DNA of 64,000 nucleotides. Source: Maritalea sp051251695 (lineage in GTDB: Bacteria; Pseudomonadota; Alphaproteobacteria; Rhizobiales; Devosiaceae). The stretch is taken from contig NZ_JBPOEU010000001.1 of assembly GCF_051251695.1 (NCBI RefSeq), positions 1 through 64,000 on the forward strand, read 5' to 3'. The position numbers and the translations under genes were made by a program. Under the pieces are notes generated by a model that made no database searches, had not been told where the DNA came from, and saw only the letters and a list, made by a program, of their open reading frames with translations. This document shows positions 1-8,707 of the stretch, in pieces; position 1 is the stretch's first letter; every line of letters starts with the position of its first letter.

Positions 1-512
1 ATACGGTTGCGCCAACCTGTTCCAAAAACCGGGTAGGTTTTCAGCTTTCTCAAAAAGCTGTGCCGATTTTCGATGTATTGGGAAAGAAGTGCCTTCAAAC
101 TCGACCGCTCACAGTATTTTTCAATGGCCGACGTGGTTTTGGGTCCAATCACACCATCTACTTCTGTTTTCACGATTTTTTGCAGTTCTGAAATGGCTCT
201 TTGCGGACCGCTATTCACGGCATAATCGAACATGGTGAAAGCGAGTGCTTCGGGTAACTCATCCGCTCGTATTCGGCTCCAATAGTATTTGAAGTAAATT
301 TGTGCGGCTTCAACCCGCCCCATTTGCCTAACGGCCATTTTGGGCAACTTCCACCAAGGAGAGACCTTTCGAAATCGCGCTAGTGTTTTTCTTGTTATGC
401 CGAACTTGGTCGCGCCACCCGGGTCCCTGGGATGATCCACATAACCGCCCTCATAGCGCAAAATATGTGATAGTGCCGATTGAAATGCTTCGTTTTTGGT
501 TGGGTCAGACAT
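1..512 (-). CDS. GH108-family lysozyme-like protein (GTA-linked endolysin), 3' end beyond window
   Basis: The first 170 codons are present and the C-terminus lies outside the window. The N-terminus carries the motif YEGGYVDHPRDPGGATKFGIT-like of glycoside hydrolase family 108 (TtsA/secretion-activator type N-acetylmuramidases), in which the Glu of EGGY (about residue 20) is the catalytic residue. It is followed by a peptidoglycan-binding-like stretch (VDGVIGPKT, about residues 123-131). These enzymes cleave the glycan strand of peptidoglycan, here probably for release of GTA particles. The start is ATG at 512; the gene begins 3 bases after the DUF2793 stop, so it reads as the last visible gene of the GTA operon. 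In Rhodobacter the endolysin is encoded elsewhere, so the linkage is notable. Role in lysis is inferred from context. Confidence 0.85.
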   Translation of the reverse strand, partial: MSDPTKNEAFQSALSHILRYEGGYVDHPRDPGGATKFGITRKTLARFRKVSPWWKLPKMAVRQMGRVEAAQIYFKYYWSRIRADELPEALAFTMFDYAVNSGPQRAISELQKIVKTEVDGVIGPKTTSAIEKYCERSSLKALLSQYIENRHSFLRKLKTYPVFGTGWRNR

Positions 513-515
513 CGA

Positions 516-1853
516 TTAACCCACCATCATCATTGCAGGCACGATCCCATCATCTCGCCCTACGCGCACTCTGTCAGGAATGACAGCAGGCAAAGCGATT
601 AACATTTGCGTTCCACTTGAGGCGAACGCGGGTAACAGCTCAGAAATTTGATGTGATGCAAATCGAGGGGCAACGTCTGAACACGCGTTGACATGTTGCC
701 AACCGTCGGAGGGGTTTAACTCAATAAAATCAGGAATGCGTGCTCCATTTACCCAAAGCTGGTGGTTCAAGCCAGACAAGCAAACTGTGCCCGACAGCGC
801 ACAGATATAAACGCTAAGGGTTTGTCGCGCGCCGCCAATTAGATCGTATGAGCAAAGCCGATATTTTGAACTCCCGCCTTGGGTATTTTCATATTGAGTT
901 CCCGCCCCAGCAACAATTTTGGCGACCCAAAACTCTGCGAAATATCTTGCCGCCGACGGTTCTCTGATTTGGTCCACCAATTGCTTGACGATCACATCAT
1001 TGGCAGCACCTACGCCACCATAATCAACGCTATCGAAATTGAATTTGGCATGGCTTGAAATTGCCGCCCCATTTTCCATTTGCAAATAGGTCGGCGCGTT
1101 AAAGGTTGAGACTGCACGTGTTTTTTCCGTTGCAAACCGACCACTATCACCAAGCGCATTGATCTTGTGTGTGCTGCCTTTGCTATCAGGGGAAAGGCCT
1201 TGCGTTAGTTCAATTTCACCAGTTTGCGAGGAGATGCGCAGAGATGACGTCCAGTCAGATCCGTTGTGGCTGACTTTAATGGCGAAGTCATCGTCGCCAG
1301 CGATGCCCATTTCAGCTCGGCCAGACCAATTGCTCTGGAATGTCATGCTCGATGTGTTTGATACACCAGCTTTGTTGATGTTTAGGCGCACATCACCTGA
1401 ACCCGTCTCATCGTTGGAAAACAAGATATTGTCTGATTTCACCGCCAACTTATTGGTTGCGTCTGCTGTTGCCCCAACGCCGACGAACTGGGCGTTTTGC
1501 AACAGCGAAGGTTGTTGGTCAAATCGCTGCCAACTACCAGCCGAAAACGAAAAGAGTTCTTTACTAGGTTTCACCCAAACCAGAGTGCCTTCAACGCCCG
1601 CATGATATTGCCATCCGTTGACATCATAGGTCGCAATTTTGCGTTCTTTTCCCGACCAAATGCCTGTCGGCATCGCCCCGATGATCCAAGAGTTACCGGG
1701 TTCAGGCGATGCAGGTGGATCATTGGTTTCAACGCTCTCCACCGCGAGATGCAATAGCGCATCAATCGCTCGGATAGATTCATTGTGAGTAATATGTTTT
1801 TGCGCCTGATTGGTTTCAATCAATGGCAGTTTATGGCGATCAGTATTTGTCAA
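516..1853 (-). CDS. DUF2793 domain protein, putative GTA tail-fibre-like protein
   Basis: 445 residues. The N-terminal about 100 residues match the DUF2793 pattern (LPLIETNQAQKHITHNE, PGNSWIIG, W-rich segments), a family found beside alphaproteobacterial GTA and phage tail genes. The middle (about 115-215) has the GVGATADATNKLAVKSDN type sequence seen in phage tail-fibre and host-recognition proteins. The C-terminal third is beta-rich and not recognised. The start is a TTG overlapping the TGA of the upstream megatron gene (TTGA), which implies translational coupling; no better ATG is available without losing the conserved N-terminus. Likely an accessory fibre or receptor-binding protein; that role is inferred from position and resemblance. 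Confidence 0.75.
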   Translation of the reverse strand: MTNTDRHKLPLIETNQAQKHITHNESIRAIDALLHLAVESVETNDPPASPEPGNSWIIGAMPTGIWSGKERKIATYDVNGWQYHAGVEGTLVWVKPSKELFSFSAGSWQRFDQQPSLLQNAQFVGVGATADATNKLAVKSDNILFSNDETGSGDVRLNINKAGVSNTSSMTFQSNWSGRAEMGIAGDDDFAIKVSHNGSDWTSSLRISSQTGEIELTQGLSPDSKGSTHKINALGDSGRFATEKTRAVSTFNAPTYLQMENGAAISSHAKFNFDSVDYGGVGAANDVIVKQLVDQIREPSAARYFAEFWVAKIVAGAGTQYENTQGGSSKYRLCSYDLIGGARQTLSVYICALSGTVCLSGLNHQLWVNGARIPDFIELNPSDGWQHVNACSDVAPRFASHQISELLPAFASSGTQMLIALPAVIPDRVRVGRDDGIVPAMMMVG

Positions 1854-4800
1854 TTGAAGACACCTAAATTGCTATGGCCTGGCCCAAGTGCCAAGCTAAT
1901 TTCGCGGACCTTAAAATCAAATTTTTCAGGTAAAAGCCCGAAGTCGGCGGTTTGATCTGCTGTAGAATATTGGAAAATCGGCGTCCCCGTTTCGATTGTT
2001 CGTAAAACGCCTGACGTGCCGATTATGTCGACTTGAAACCCAGAAGTTGCTACGTCTTGGGCAATATCGCTGCCCAACCAGATGTTTCCGTCTGCCCGGC
2101 CACGCCTTTTCCATGAAAGAGTGACGTTGCCGGTCACATCTCTTTGGGCGCGCAAGTGAACAGGAGCCAATGGAAGGTTGGGGCTAATCGAACTGATGCA
2201 ATCGATCTTCTCGCCATTAACATCGTTTGGCCCAGCCAAAGCGGCTAAACTTGAGGTTTCTAGAGTGCTTGTAAATCTCGCAGCACCGTCTATGAGCATG
2301 ATCGGCGATCCGGCGGATGCCGGTGTTTGAGCCGCATATTCTGTTTTGCCCAGTCCCCGCAAAAGATCAGATATTTTGTACCTATGTGGCGCTATTAGTG
2401 ACGCCGTCGCAAAGCCAATAATTTCCCATTGGGCCAGATCATTTTTAACCAATAGCCAATTTTGCCCAGCAAGCACGCGGGCTCTATCAAGAGAAGAAAT
2501 ATGGCCGCTAAATAGTTCTATTTCCAATTCGGATTGCATGTCCCATGTTGCTAAATTCCGGGCCGCTGAAAGTTCGGATTTCAAAATACCAAGGGCGGCA
2601 GGTTTCGTTAGTTGCGCAATTTCGAGCTGATGTTCATCAACAATATTTATGATCCCCGGCCATGGCTTGGCATAGGAGCCAACCATCAAGTGCGATGAAA
2701 ACTCGTCGGTAGCGTTTATTGCAGGCACTTGAGCAAAATAAGTGATTGGCAGCGACGCAGAAGCTTCGACAATCGCTGGCGCCGGTCGATTGCGAGAAAT
2801 TGCTGACGCGACCTGTGGTTGTTGACCAATGCTTTGCGCCGTCACTTGGCGGGCAATTCCGTCTACAATCTTCATGATCACATATTTGGCGGGATCACTT
2901 GGAATTGAAATGACATCTCCAACTTCAAGCGACAGCCAAGCGGTAGAAACCGAAAGACCTATGGTCTTTTTATCCTCGCTGGCCGCGTCCAATTGAAAAT
3001 CTGCAATGCGTCCGGCCGCGCCTTGGTCGAGCGTAAAGGGCAGCGTGACATTGGCAATTGCGCCATCTTTTTCAGAACTGTTGCGAAACAGGGAAGCCGA
3101 ATTGTAATCCGCAAGCCGGTCTGCATAGCTTACATTCACCCGGCGAACGCGCTCGGCTCGGTCTTGATGTGAGCGCTCCAATCGTCCGTCACGTTCCATG
3201 ACGTAATCGTTTTCGCTAAGTTGATGCACAATATTATCGCGTTGCCTGGTCAACGAAAGCCCATCTGGCCGATCTCGCAGCAACAAATGATCTGTCTTGA
3301 TCAGCAATTCCACGTCTTGGCGCGCAGCTGAAGGCGCGCTGACCAAACAGCCCTCGACGAAACTTGGCGCACTGTCATCAACTTTAAGGTCGACACCAAT
3401 ATCTTGGGCAATTGAAGCCGCTAACTCACTTGCTGTCGCACATCCAAATCGTCCGGTCGTCCAGTGTCCCGTGTAAAATGACGGGCTATCCGACCAAACA
3501 TCTTCTCGCAACGGAAAAGCAGGAAACGGACGGGCATCCCACGCCCATAAATATGTGCGTTCCGGGTCCAGCATTTTGCCGTCATATAAAGGCGAATTGG
3601 GATTGTTGGCGGAAACAAATTTTTGTTGCTCAGGCTGCCAATGGTCATAATGGGCGCGCAAAAACTGGCGCTGCATAGTTGGCTCTGTCTGCCCGATTGA
3701 ATGGTATGGCGATTTATTTTCCGCGCTTTTCGGATCGGTAAAAGCGTTGGGCTGATTAGCCCCATTATTGACCGCACCGCACCCTAGTTCTGTAAACCAA
3801 AATGGTTTTGAGTGAGGGACCCAAGCCGTCGCTACCCCCTGTCGAATGCCACCCACTCGGTTGTGGTGGGCGTTTGACCACCAGCCTTGCAAATCCTTAT
3901 ATTTCCAAACCCAGTCTTCGTTGTGGTCTCCGTCACTGATAGGCGAGCGGATCTGCGCATTTCTGTCAGCGTCGCTCGCATAGTACCAATCAAACCCTTC
4001 ACCTCCGGCGATATTCGACTTGAGATAGTCAAGGTCATGAACGATATTCTGTTGGATGAAATCAACATTTTCGCCAACATCGCGCCAATCGGAAAGCGGC
4101 ATGTAATTGTCGATGCCAATGGCGTTAATTTCGCTATCGCCCCACAGTTCGTCGAGATGAAATAGTTTATCGCCTGACGCATCTCCAGGTTGATATCCGT
4201 GATATTCGGACCAATCAGCTGCATAGGTTATCTTTGTTTGGGCACCCAGAATTGCCCTTGCGTCATGGGTGATCGATTTGAGTGCAGAAACGAAGGGAAA
4301 ACTCGTGGCGTTTGCCCGGACAGTGGATAAAGCGACCATTTCCGAACCAACCAGAAAAGCATCAACACCGCCTGCAGCCCGCGCGAGATTAGCGCAGTGC
4401 AGAATAAATCGACGGTATGACCATTCGTCAGGCCCAGTGTAAGTTGGCATGTTCCCGCTGACCGAGAAATGGCTTGCCATTGCTGTTCCAACAAAGTTGC
4501 TAATCTGCGCCGCAGCACCGGCGGTTTGGTCAACTGTTCCCGTTCGACCGATCGCCGGGTTGCAGGTAACCCGCCCCCGCCACGGGTAGTTTGCCTGACC
4601 AGTTTCGCCGCTATAGGGGTCTTCAAGCTGGTTACCCGCTTCAATGTCCATCATCATGAGCGGATAGATCGTGACTTTAATCCCGCGTGCTTTAAGGTCA
4701 TTAATTGCCGCGATGACACTTTGGTCACTTGGGGTGCCACCATAAGCAGGGCCACCGTTGACTTGGCTACAAACTTTTGCTTGCTGGCGGGATAACCCAG

Positions 4801-5692
4801 CAACGCCCCACTCTACATCCTTGATGTTGCGGTCATGCCCCATAACGCGCGGTGTAACGGTACACTCCCCGCTGCGCAGGTCATCACCAAACCAACTCAC
4901 CACCAATGCGACGTGCTTTAGGTTGGGACAAAGGGACGTTAGTTCTGTGATTGAAACTTCCCAGTCGGACTTGCCCAAGGTCTGGTGACTATTTTCTGAC
5001 AGAACCTCGCCGTTGCCCAATAGACGGACGCGTGGCGTGGGGTCATAGCCGAATTCTGTCGCGCCGGGGATGACGCATATAGCTTGCGTACGTTCCTCAA
5101 GATCGCCAACTGGCTTGCAAAGCTCCACAGAGATTTGCGGAATGCGGTTGCCATATGGGGTTAGATCAAGCTGTTCAAACACCAAATAGGCTAGATTTCG
5201 GTACGCGGGTGCGTTGCCGGCACCCTGCTTTCCCTCGATCAAACTATCGGCCAATTGATCTTTTGTGCCGGTGTAAAAGCGATGGTTGACCTGCCGCAGG
5301 TCCATCAATTCTCCATCCGCCCAAATCCGACCGATATGGGGCACCGTTCCTTCACAAAGACCTATGGCAAAGTTTGCCGCGATGACCTCATCTTCTGATC
5401 CGCCGATAGATTTTATGCCCCCACCCGCCTTGGTAAGCCGTTCTAGTTCCGTTGCCCAGATGATGTTGCCTGAAACACGGGACCAGCCATAAAGCCGAGA
5501 AACGGGGTGCCCTTCCCGCGAATTGAGAAGCCTGATGTCGTTGGAAACAGGCTGTGAATGTTGTCCAAACAGTTGATTATCAACCACATTGCCTGCAAGT
5601 GCGCCGACGGCTCGTCCAATGGTCGCGCCCAAGGGGCCACCAAGCGCGCCGCCGATAAACTGGCCGCCCGCAGCAAGAAGTAATGTTGCCAT
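1850..5692 (-). CDS. GTA gp15 'megatron' baseplate protein (TIM-barrel-like and phage-tail_3 domains)
   Basis: 1280 residues, the size expected for RcGTA gp15. The N-terminus is a glycine/alanine-rich segment (GGQFIGGALGGPLGATIGRAVG) typical of this family. Next is a domain with SRLYGWSRVSGNIIWA. The centre (about 290-720) corresponds to the GTA TIM-barrel-like glycoside-hydrolase fold, with WFTELGCGAVNNGANQPN near residue 645. The C-terminal half is the phage-tail_3-like and fibronectin-like part. In RcGTA this protein forms the tip of the baseplate and is thought to act in receptor contact and DNA passage across the envelope. Start ATG at 5692; it begins 3 bases after the gp14 stop. Intact reading frame. 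Confidence 0.93.
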   Translation of the reverse strand: MATLLLAAGGQFIGGALGGPLGATIGRAVGALAGNVVDNQLFGQHSQPVSNDIRLLNSREGHPVSRLYGWSRVSGNIIWATELERLTKAGGGIKSIGGSEDEVIAANFAIGLCEGTVPHIGRIWADGELMDLRQVNHRFYTGTKDQLADSLIEGKQGAGNAPAYRNLAYLVFEQLDLTPYGNRIPQISVELCKPVGDLEERTQAICVIPGATEFGYDPTPRVRLLGNGEVLSENSHQTLGKSDWEVSITELTSLCPNLKHVALVVSWFGDDLRSGECTVTPRVMGHDRNIKDVEWGVAGLSRQQAKVCSQVNGGPAYGGTPSDQSVIAAINDLKARGIKVTIYPLMMMDIEAGNQLEDPYSGETGQANYPWRGRVTCNPAIGRTGTVDQTAGAAAQISNFVGTAMASHFSVSGNMPTYTGPDEWSYRRFILHCANLARAAGGVDAFLVGSEMVALSTVRANATSFPFVSALKSITHDARAILGAQTKITYAADWSEYHGYQPGDASGDKLFHLDELWGDSEINAIGIDNYMPLSDWRDVGENVDFIQQNIVHDLDYLKSNIAGGEGFDWYYASDADRNAQIRSPISDGDHNEDWVWKYKDLQGWWSNAHHNRVGGIRQGVATAWVPHSKPFWFTELGCGAVNNGANQPNAFTDPKSAENKSPYHSIGQTEPTMQRQFLRAHYDHWQPEQQKFVSANNPNSPLYDGKMLDPERTYLWAWDARPFPAFPLREDVWSDSPSFYTGHWTTGRFGCATASELAASIAQDIGVDLKVDDSAPSFVEGCLVSAPSAARQDVELLIKTDHLLLRDRPDGLSLTRQRDNIVHQLSENDYVMERDGRLERSHQDRAERVRRVNVSYADRLADYNSASLFRNSSEKDGAIANVTLPFTLDQGAAGRIADFQLDAASEDKKTIGLSVSTAWLSLEVGDVISIPSDPAKYVIMKIVDGIARQVTAQSIGQQPQVASAISRNRPAPAIVEASASLPITYFAQVPAINATDEFSSHLMVGSYAKPWPGIINIVDEHQLEIAQLTKPAALGILKSELSAARNLATWDMQSELEIELFSGHISSLDRARVLAGQNWLLVKNDLAQWEIIGFATASLIAPHRYKISDLLRGLGKTEYAAQTPASAGSPIMLIDGAARFTSTLETSSLAALAGPNDVNGEKIDCISSISPNLPLAPVHLRAQRDVTGNVTLSWKRRGRADGNIWLGSDIAQDVATSGFQVDIIGTSGVLRTIETGTPIFQYSTADQTADFGLLPEKFDFKVREISLALGPGHSNLGVFN

Positions 5693-5695
5693 TTG

Positions 5696-6127
5696 TTAGG
5701 CTCTTTCTGGAAAACTAAATTGAGCAATAATCCGACGTCGCCACCAATTGCTAAATGGAACTTCAACGACGCCCACCCGTTCTTGCGCGTGGATAAAATG
5801 ATCGCTGTCGACAATAATCCCGCAATGTTTGGCTGCAGCGCCTGCCCGCATGTTGAACAGAACGACATTGCCTGTTTTCAACGGGGAACAGTTTTGCGTG
5901 ATCAAGTATTTTGCGGCAATTTTGCCCAGTTCATGGGCATGTGTCTGGTCTCGCCAATTCGCGGAATATGGCGGCAGATCAAATTGGATGTCATCGATCA
6001 GATCACGCCAGACCCCCACAATCAGCCCTAGGCAATCGCAGCCCGCATGTTTTGTGGCCGCCTGATGGCGGTATGGTGTGCCAACCCAACTTCGGGCGCT
6101 GGCGACAACTTCATTTTGGGAAGCCAT
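5696..6127 (-). CDS. GTA gp14 NlpC/P60-family peptidase
   Basis: 143 residues from the ATG at 6127 (a TTG one codon earlier is possible). The NlpC/P60 catalytic Cys is in GCDCLGL (about C32), and the His lies in AAAKHCGIIV with a further His in DHFIHA. The family cleaves peptide stems of peptidoglycan; in RcGTA the equivalent protein sits at the tail tip and opens a path through the recipient cell wall. The ATG overlaps the TGA of gp13 (TGATG), so the two are translationally coupled. Length and catalytic residues are as expected for a working enzyme. Confidence 0.92.
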   Translation of the reverse strand: MASQNEVVASARSWVGTPYRHQAATKHAGCDCLGLIVGVWRDLIDDIQFDLPPYSANWRDQTHAHELGKIAAKYLITQNCSPLKTGNVVLFNMRAGAAAKHCGIIVDSDHFIHAQERVGVVEVPFSNWWRRRIIAQFSFPERA

Positions 6128-7017
6128 CAACGTACAAGAACTTTGCCGTCCAACGGATTTTCTCGCGTTGGATATTTCAACACGAACGCTTCACCAGGGA
6201 TGTGAGGAAACCCTTGGAAGTTGAGCTGGTTTGAAAACTTAGCCATGCAAGTGCTAAAAGACTTATCGCACCCAACCACCACTTTTACCTGATCGCCAAC
6301 AGCAACCAGCTCATTGTCAAATTGCTCGATGAACAGCGTGACTTCATTTGTAGATTTTGCGTGTTTTACAATGCGAATGGATCGGTTCTTACGTTCGCCG
6401 CTCATCCAAACCAGTGTGCCACCATTTGCCCAATTTTGTTCCCGTGCCTCAAGACCCGTCACCGTCAGCATGTTGTTGACCGGCGGTGCTGAGACCACGC
6501 AATTGGATGAATAAAGTGGATCATTTGCGTCAATAGCACATGCAGCATCGCCGAAATTCGCATTGCAATCTCGCTGATACAACCGCCCGCGCATTTGGTT
6601 GAAAGCAATATGTTGAGATCTCAACTCTGCTTTAAAGACTCCATCTTTTTCTGTAATTTCCCCAACAATATCGCGCCGAAAATGATGCCTGACCGATGAG
6701 TCACCCCAATTCACTTTCCATGTATCAACAATGGCACCTGCATATTGGCCATCTCGGATGTGCGACGCGATTATCCGATTGTCATCCAACCATCCCATCA
6801 CGTCAGATGTATCAATGGAGCTTTCACTTTTTTGCACGGTGGCGGTCGGCGAAAACCCAGCAGAGGGGTGAAATTCAAGGCCATCAAAATTTATGGCCTG
6901 ATCATGATCCGTAAAACCGAGCTTCTTGTCGTTGGTCTTTGTGATTATCCAGCAATTGCAGAGACTGGTTTGGCCAGTTTCAATATGGGTTTGAAATGCA
7001 GGATCAAACGTTCTCAT
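6127..7017 (-). CDS. GTA gp13 tail hub protein (DUF2163 family)
   Basis: 296 residues. The sequence LGFTDHDQAINFDGLEFHPSAGFSPTA near the N-terminus and the Cys-containing DCNANFGDAACAIDAND around 145 are hallmarks of the DUF2163 / BR0599 family. In RcGTA this is the hub (Rcc01696) that joins the distal tail to the baseplate and carries an iron-sulfur cluster held by cysteines; cysteines are present here (DCNANFGDAAC, SSNCV, and VGCDKSFSTC near the C-terminus). That assignment of the cluster to these cysteines is inference. Start ATG at 7017 overlaps the gp12 stop by 4 bases. Confidence 0.9.
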   Translation of the reverse strand: MRTFDPAFQTHIETGQTSLCNCWIITKTNDKKLGFTDHDQAINFDGLEFHPSAGFSPTATVQKSESSIDTSDVMGWLDDNRIIASHIRDGQYAGAIVDTWKVNWGDSSVRHHFRRDIVGEITEKDGVFKAELRSQHIAFNQMRGRLYQRDCNANFGDAACAIDANDPLYSSNCVVSAPPVNNMLTVTGLEAREQNWANGGTLVWMSGERKNRSIRIVKHAKSTNEVTLFIEQFDNELVAVGDQVKVVVGCDKSFSTCMAKFSNQLNFQGFPHIPGEAFVLKYPTRENPLDGKVLVR

Positions 7018-7637
7018 AAACGGACCTCGACAAGTTTGATGGTTGGTGCAATCGCGGCGTTAAAACTGGTGATTTCAATATCTAGCCGGTCAGATGCAAA
7101 ACGTACTGGCACGTCAAATTCAAACCCTGCTGAAACCAGAACACCAGCCGCCGGGGCCACATTTAGTGTGACGATGCCGGTGGCTTCATCCACGCCATAT
7201 TGACTTGGAGCAAGCGCAACCCCAGCAACGCCGATCAGCGCGGTTCCCGCAATTGGTTTGTTGATCTCACGAAAATAGGGATCGAACGCAGCGCCATATT
7301 TCTTCTTCAATTGAAATTGTGTTTTTATCCCATCGCCAGTGCCAATCGCTTGATCCAGCGCTGTCGGGGCGTTTTCAGACGAGCTAAAATCAATAGGGTC
7401 TTTAAACAAAAACCCATGGAAGCTGCCGCGACGCTCTTCGAAGAAACTTAAGATTGTGCGTAAATCTGCCTTTGATTTCACCCCAAAACCAGCGTCATAA
7501 TGGCGGCGTGAGTGTGCCCAACGTGAATTGCGATGTTCCGCGCCAGACGATAGTTCCACGATGTCTGTCGCCCATTGTGGACCACCTCTCGCCCCTAAAG
7601 ATATCTCCACTGGAAATCGAATATGATGAAAGCCCAT
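7014..7637 (-). CDS. GTA gp12 distal tail protein (DUF2460 family)
   Basis: 207 residues. The N-terminal FPVEISLGARGGPQW, the central ILSFFEERRGSFHGFLFKDP and the YGVDEATGIVTL segment are diagnostic of DUF2460 (TIGR02217). The RcGTA counterpart (Rcc01695) forms the distal tail ring linking the tube to the hub. The gene lies between tape measure and hub genes as in other GTA clusters. The ATG at 7637 overlaps the last base of the tape-measure stop codon, again a coupled arrangement. Confidence 0.92.
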   Translation of the reverse strand: MGFHHIRFPVEISLGARGGPQWATDIVELSSGAEHRNSRWAHSRRHYDAGFGVKSKADLRTILSFFEERRGSFHGFLFKDPIDFSSSENAPTALDQAIGTGDGIKTQFQLKKKYGAAFDPYFREINKPIAGTALIGVAGVALAPSQYGVDEATGIVTLNVAPAAGVLVSAGFEFDVPVRFASDRLDIEITSFNAAIAPTIKLVEVRL

Positions 7638-8191
7638 TAGCTTGCCCTCTGCCCTCTTCTGACGGCCCCAAGCAACGATGCGCCAATCTCTGCTTCTGCA
7701 TGTTGGAAACTCTGCGCATCCGTCGCGTTTACGGTCATTGAAATATGCACTGGCGCGACGGAATTGGCCGCAACACCAAGCTGGCCAGAACTATCTCGGC
7801 TTAGCGGTAAAATTGCTTCAGCCCCTGCTTCACCCGCCAAACCAATACCGCCAGAATTCGGAAAAAATGTCGGGCGGTTAATCACGCCGCCTTTGGCGAA
7901 AGCCTGAACCTTTGGCAGCACTGGATTTGCCCCCGTGAAAATACCTTGTACAAGGTCTGAGAACATCCCGCCGACCGGCTTCAGGGCAGCCTTTAGGGCA
8001 ATGTCAGCAAAACTCTTCGCAATATTGTTCAAGATAGAACGTAACGAACTGCCTTTGCTGATTGCATCGCCAAGCCCTGCGGCCAATGACTTACCGACCC
8101 CATCCGCGAGTTCCTTTATTCTTTTGACCTCGTTGTCTAGGTCGTCGAACTCATCGCGCCAATTCTCAGCAATTTTCTCGTCATCATTCAT
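7637..8191 (-). CDS. GTA gp11 tail tape measure protein (short)
   Basis: 184 residues from the ATG at 8191, chosen because a GAGGA Shine-Dalgarno sequence lies about 8 bases upstream and the frame above it would run through gp10.1; it overlaps the gp10.1 stop by 8 bases. The N-terminal half is predicted helical and amphipathic (KRIKELADGVGKSLAAGLGDAI). The C-terminal half contains FAKGGVINRPTFFP and GLAGEAGAEAILPL, the conserved end of tail tape measure proteins. Tape measure length sets tail length; RcGTA already has a very short tape of roughly 220 residues, so this one predicts a tail as short or shorter. Confidence 0.88.
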   Translation of the reverse strand: MNDDEKIAENWRDEFDDLDNEVKRIKELADGVGKSLAAGLGDAISKGSSLRSILNNIAKSFADIALKAALKPVGGMFSDLVQGIFTGANPVLPKVQAFAKGGVINRPTFFPNSGGIGLAGEAGAEAILPLSRDSSGQLGVAANSVAPVHISMTVNATDAQSFQHAEAEIGASLLGAVRRGQRAS

Positions 8192-8396
8192 TAATTTGGT
8201 CCTCATCCGGGTACTTACGCGCAAGCTCTTCAAATGAATTGCGGTCTAGATTTAGGGGAACGGGGTGGCCACTGGCTTTGGCGATCATCAGCAACTCGCG
8301 GGGGGTTAGTTTCCAAAACGCGGTGGGCGACAGCCGTAAATAGTCAAACCCAATTCGGGCTGCGTCTTCCCACGGGAAACCTGTTACTTTGGAAAT
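8184..8396 (-). CDS. GTA gp10.1 tail assembly chaperone (TIGR02216-like), non-canonical start
   Basis: A 70-codon reading frame between gp10 and gp11 that has no ATG, GTG or TTG near its 5' end. The protein (FPWEDAARIGFDYLRLSP then FWKLTPRELL) matches the pattern of the small phage tail assembly chaperone TIGR02216, which follows gp10 in GTA clusters. An in-frame TGA precedes it by three codons. The likely start is ATT at 8396, five bases after GGTGAG; ATA at 8399 is the alternative. The ATT overlaps the last base of the TAA that ends gp10, so re-initiation after gp10 is plausible. The gene ends in TGA at 8186-8184, overlapping gp11. Existence of the protein is well supported; the exact start is inference. 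Confidence 0.82.
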   Translation of the reverse strand: MSKVTGFPWEDAARIGFDYLRLSPTAFWKLTPRELLMIAKASGHPVPLNLDRNSFEELARKYPDEDQINE

Positions 8397-8707
8397 TATT
8401 GCTCACCAAAAGCTGCTGCGAGCAATTTCACAGCAATCGTAGCCGCCCCACGCGCGCCACCATTGATGCTCATATTTGCCAGTTCAACATCGCTTACCGC
8501 GTTGCCACCACCACGCAGGCCCGCCCCCACAATGGCGATCAAGTCTCTGGCCGAGACCCGTCCACCCTCAAACCGTTCCGCTAGTCCATTGAGGTCGCTT
8601 GATTGCAGTGATGCTTCTAGTTCGGCTAGCGCGCCAAGTGTGAGACATAATGTGTAGGTTTTACCGTCGATTTCTGCGTCGACTTCACCACGCATTTCAT
8701 TTGCCAT
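8396..8707 (-). CDS. GTA gp10 family tail protein/chaperone
   Basis: 103 residues. The sequence begins with MRGEVDAEIDGKTYTLCLTLGALAELEA and continues through LAERF, ISARDL-like VSARDLIAIVGAGLRGGG, matching the GTA-gp10 family (PF11836), small proteins encoded after the tail tube gene. They are thought to act with gp10.1 as chaperones for tape measure and tube assembly. Start ATG at 8707 overlaps the gp9 stop (TAATG). No slippery heptamer is visible before its stop, so a frameshift fusion to gp10.1 is not supported. Confidence 0.9.
   Translation of the reverse strand: MANEMRGEVDAEIDGKTYTLCLTLGALAELEASLQSSDLNGLAERFEGGRVSARDLIAIVGAGLRGGGNAVSDVELANMSINGGARGAATIAVKLLAAAFGEQ

Noticed and set aside
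5443..5868. Long minus-strand frame across the gp15/gp14 junction
   Set aside because: It overlaps two well-supported genes in another frame and its translation has no recognisable domain.
8396..8420. Programmed -1 frameshift joining gp10 to gp10.1
   Set aside because: gp10.1 lies in the -1 frame, but its frame has a TGA at 8405-8403, leaving only two codons for a slip, and no X XXY YYZ heptamer is present there.
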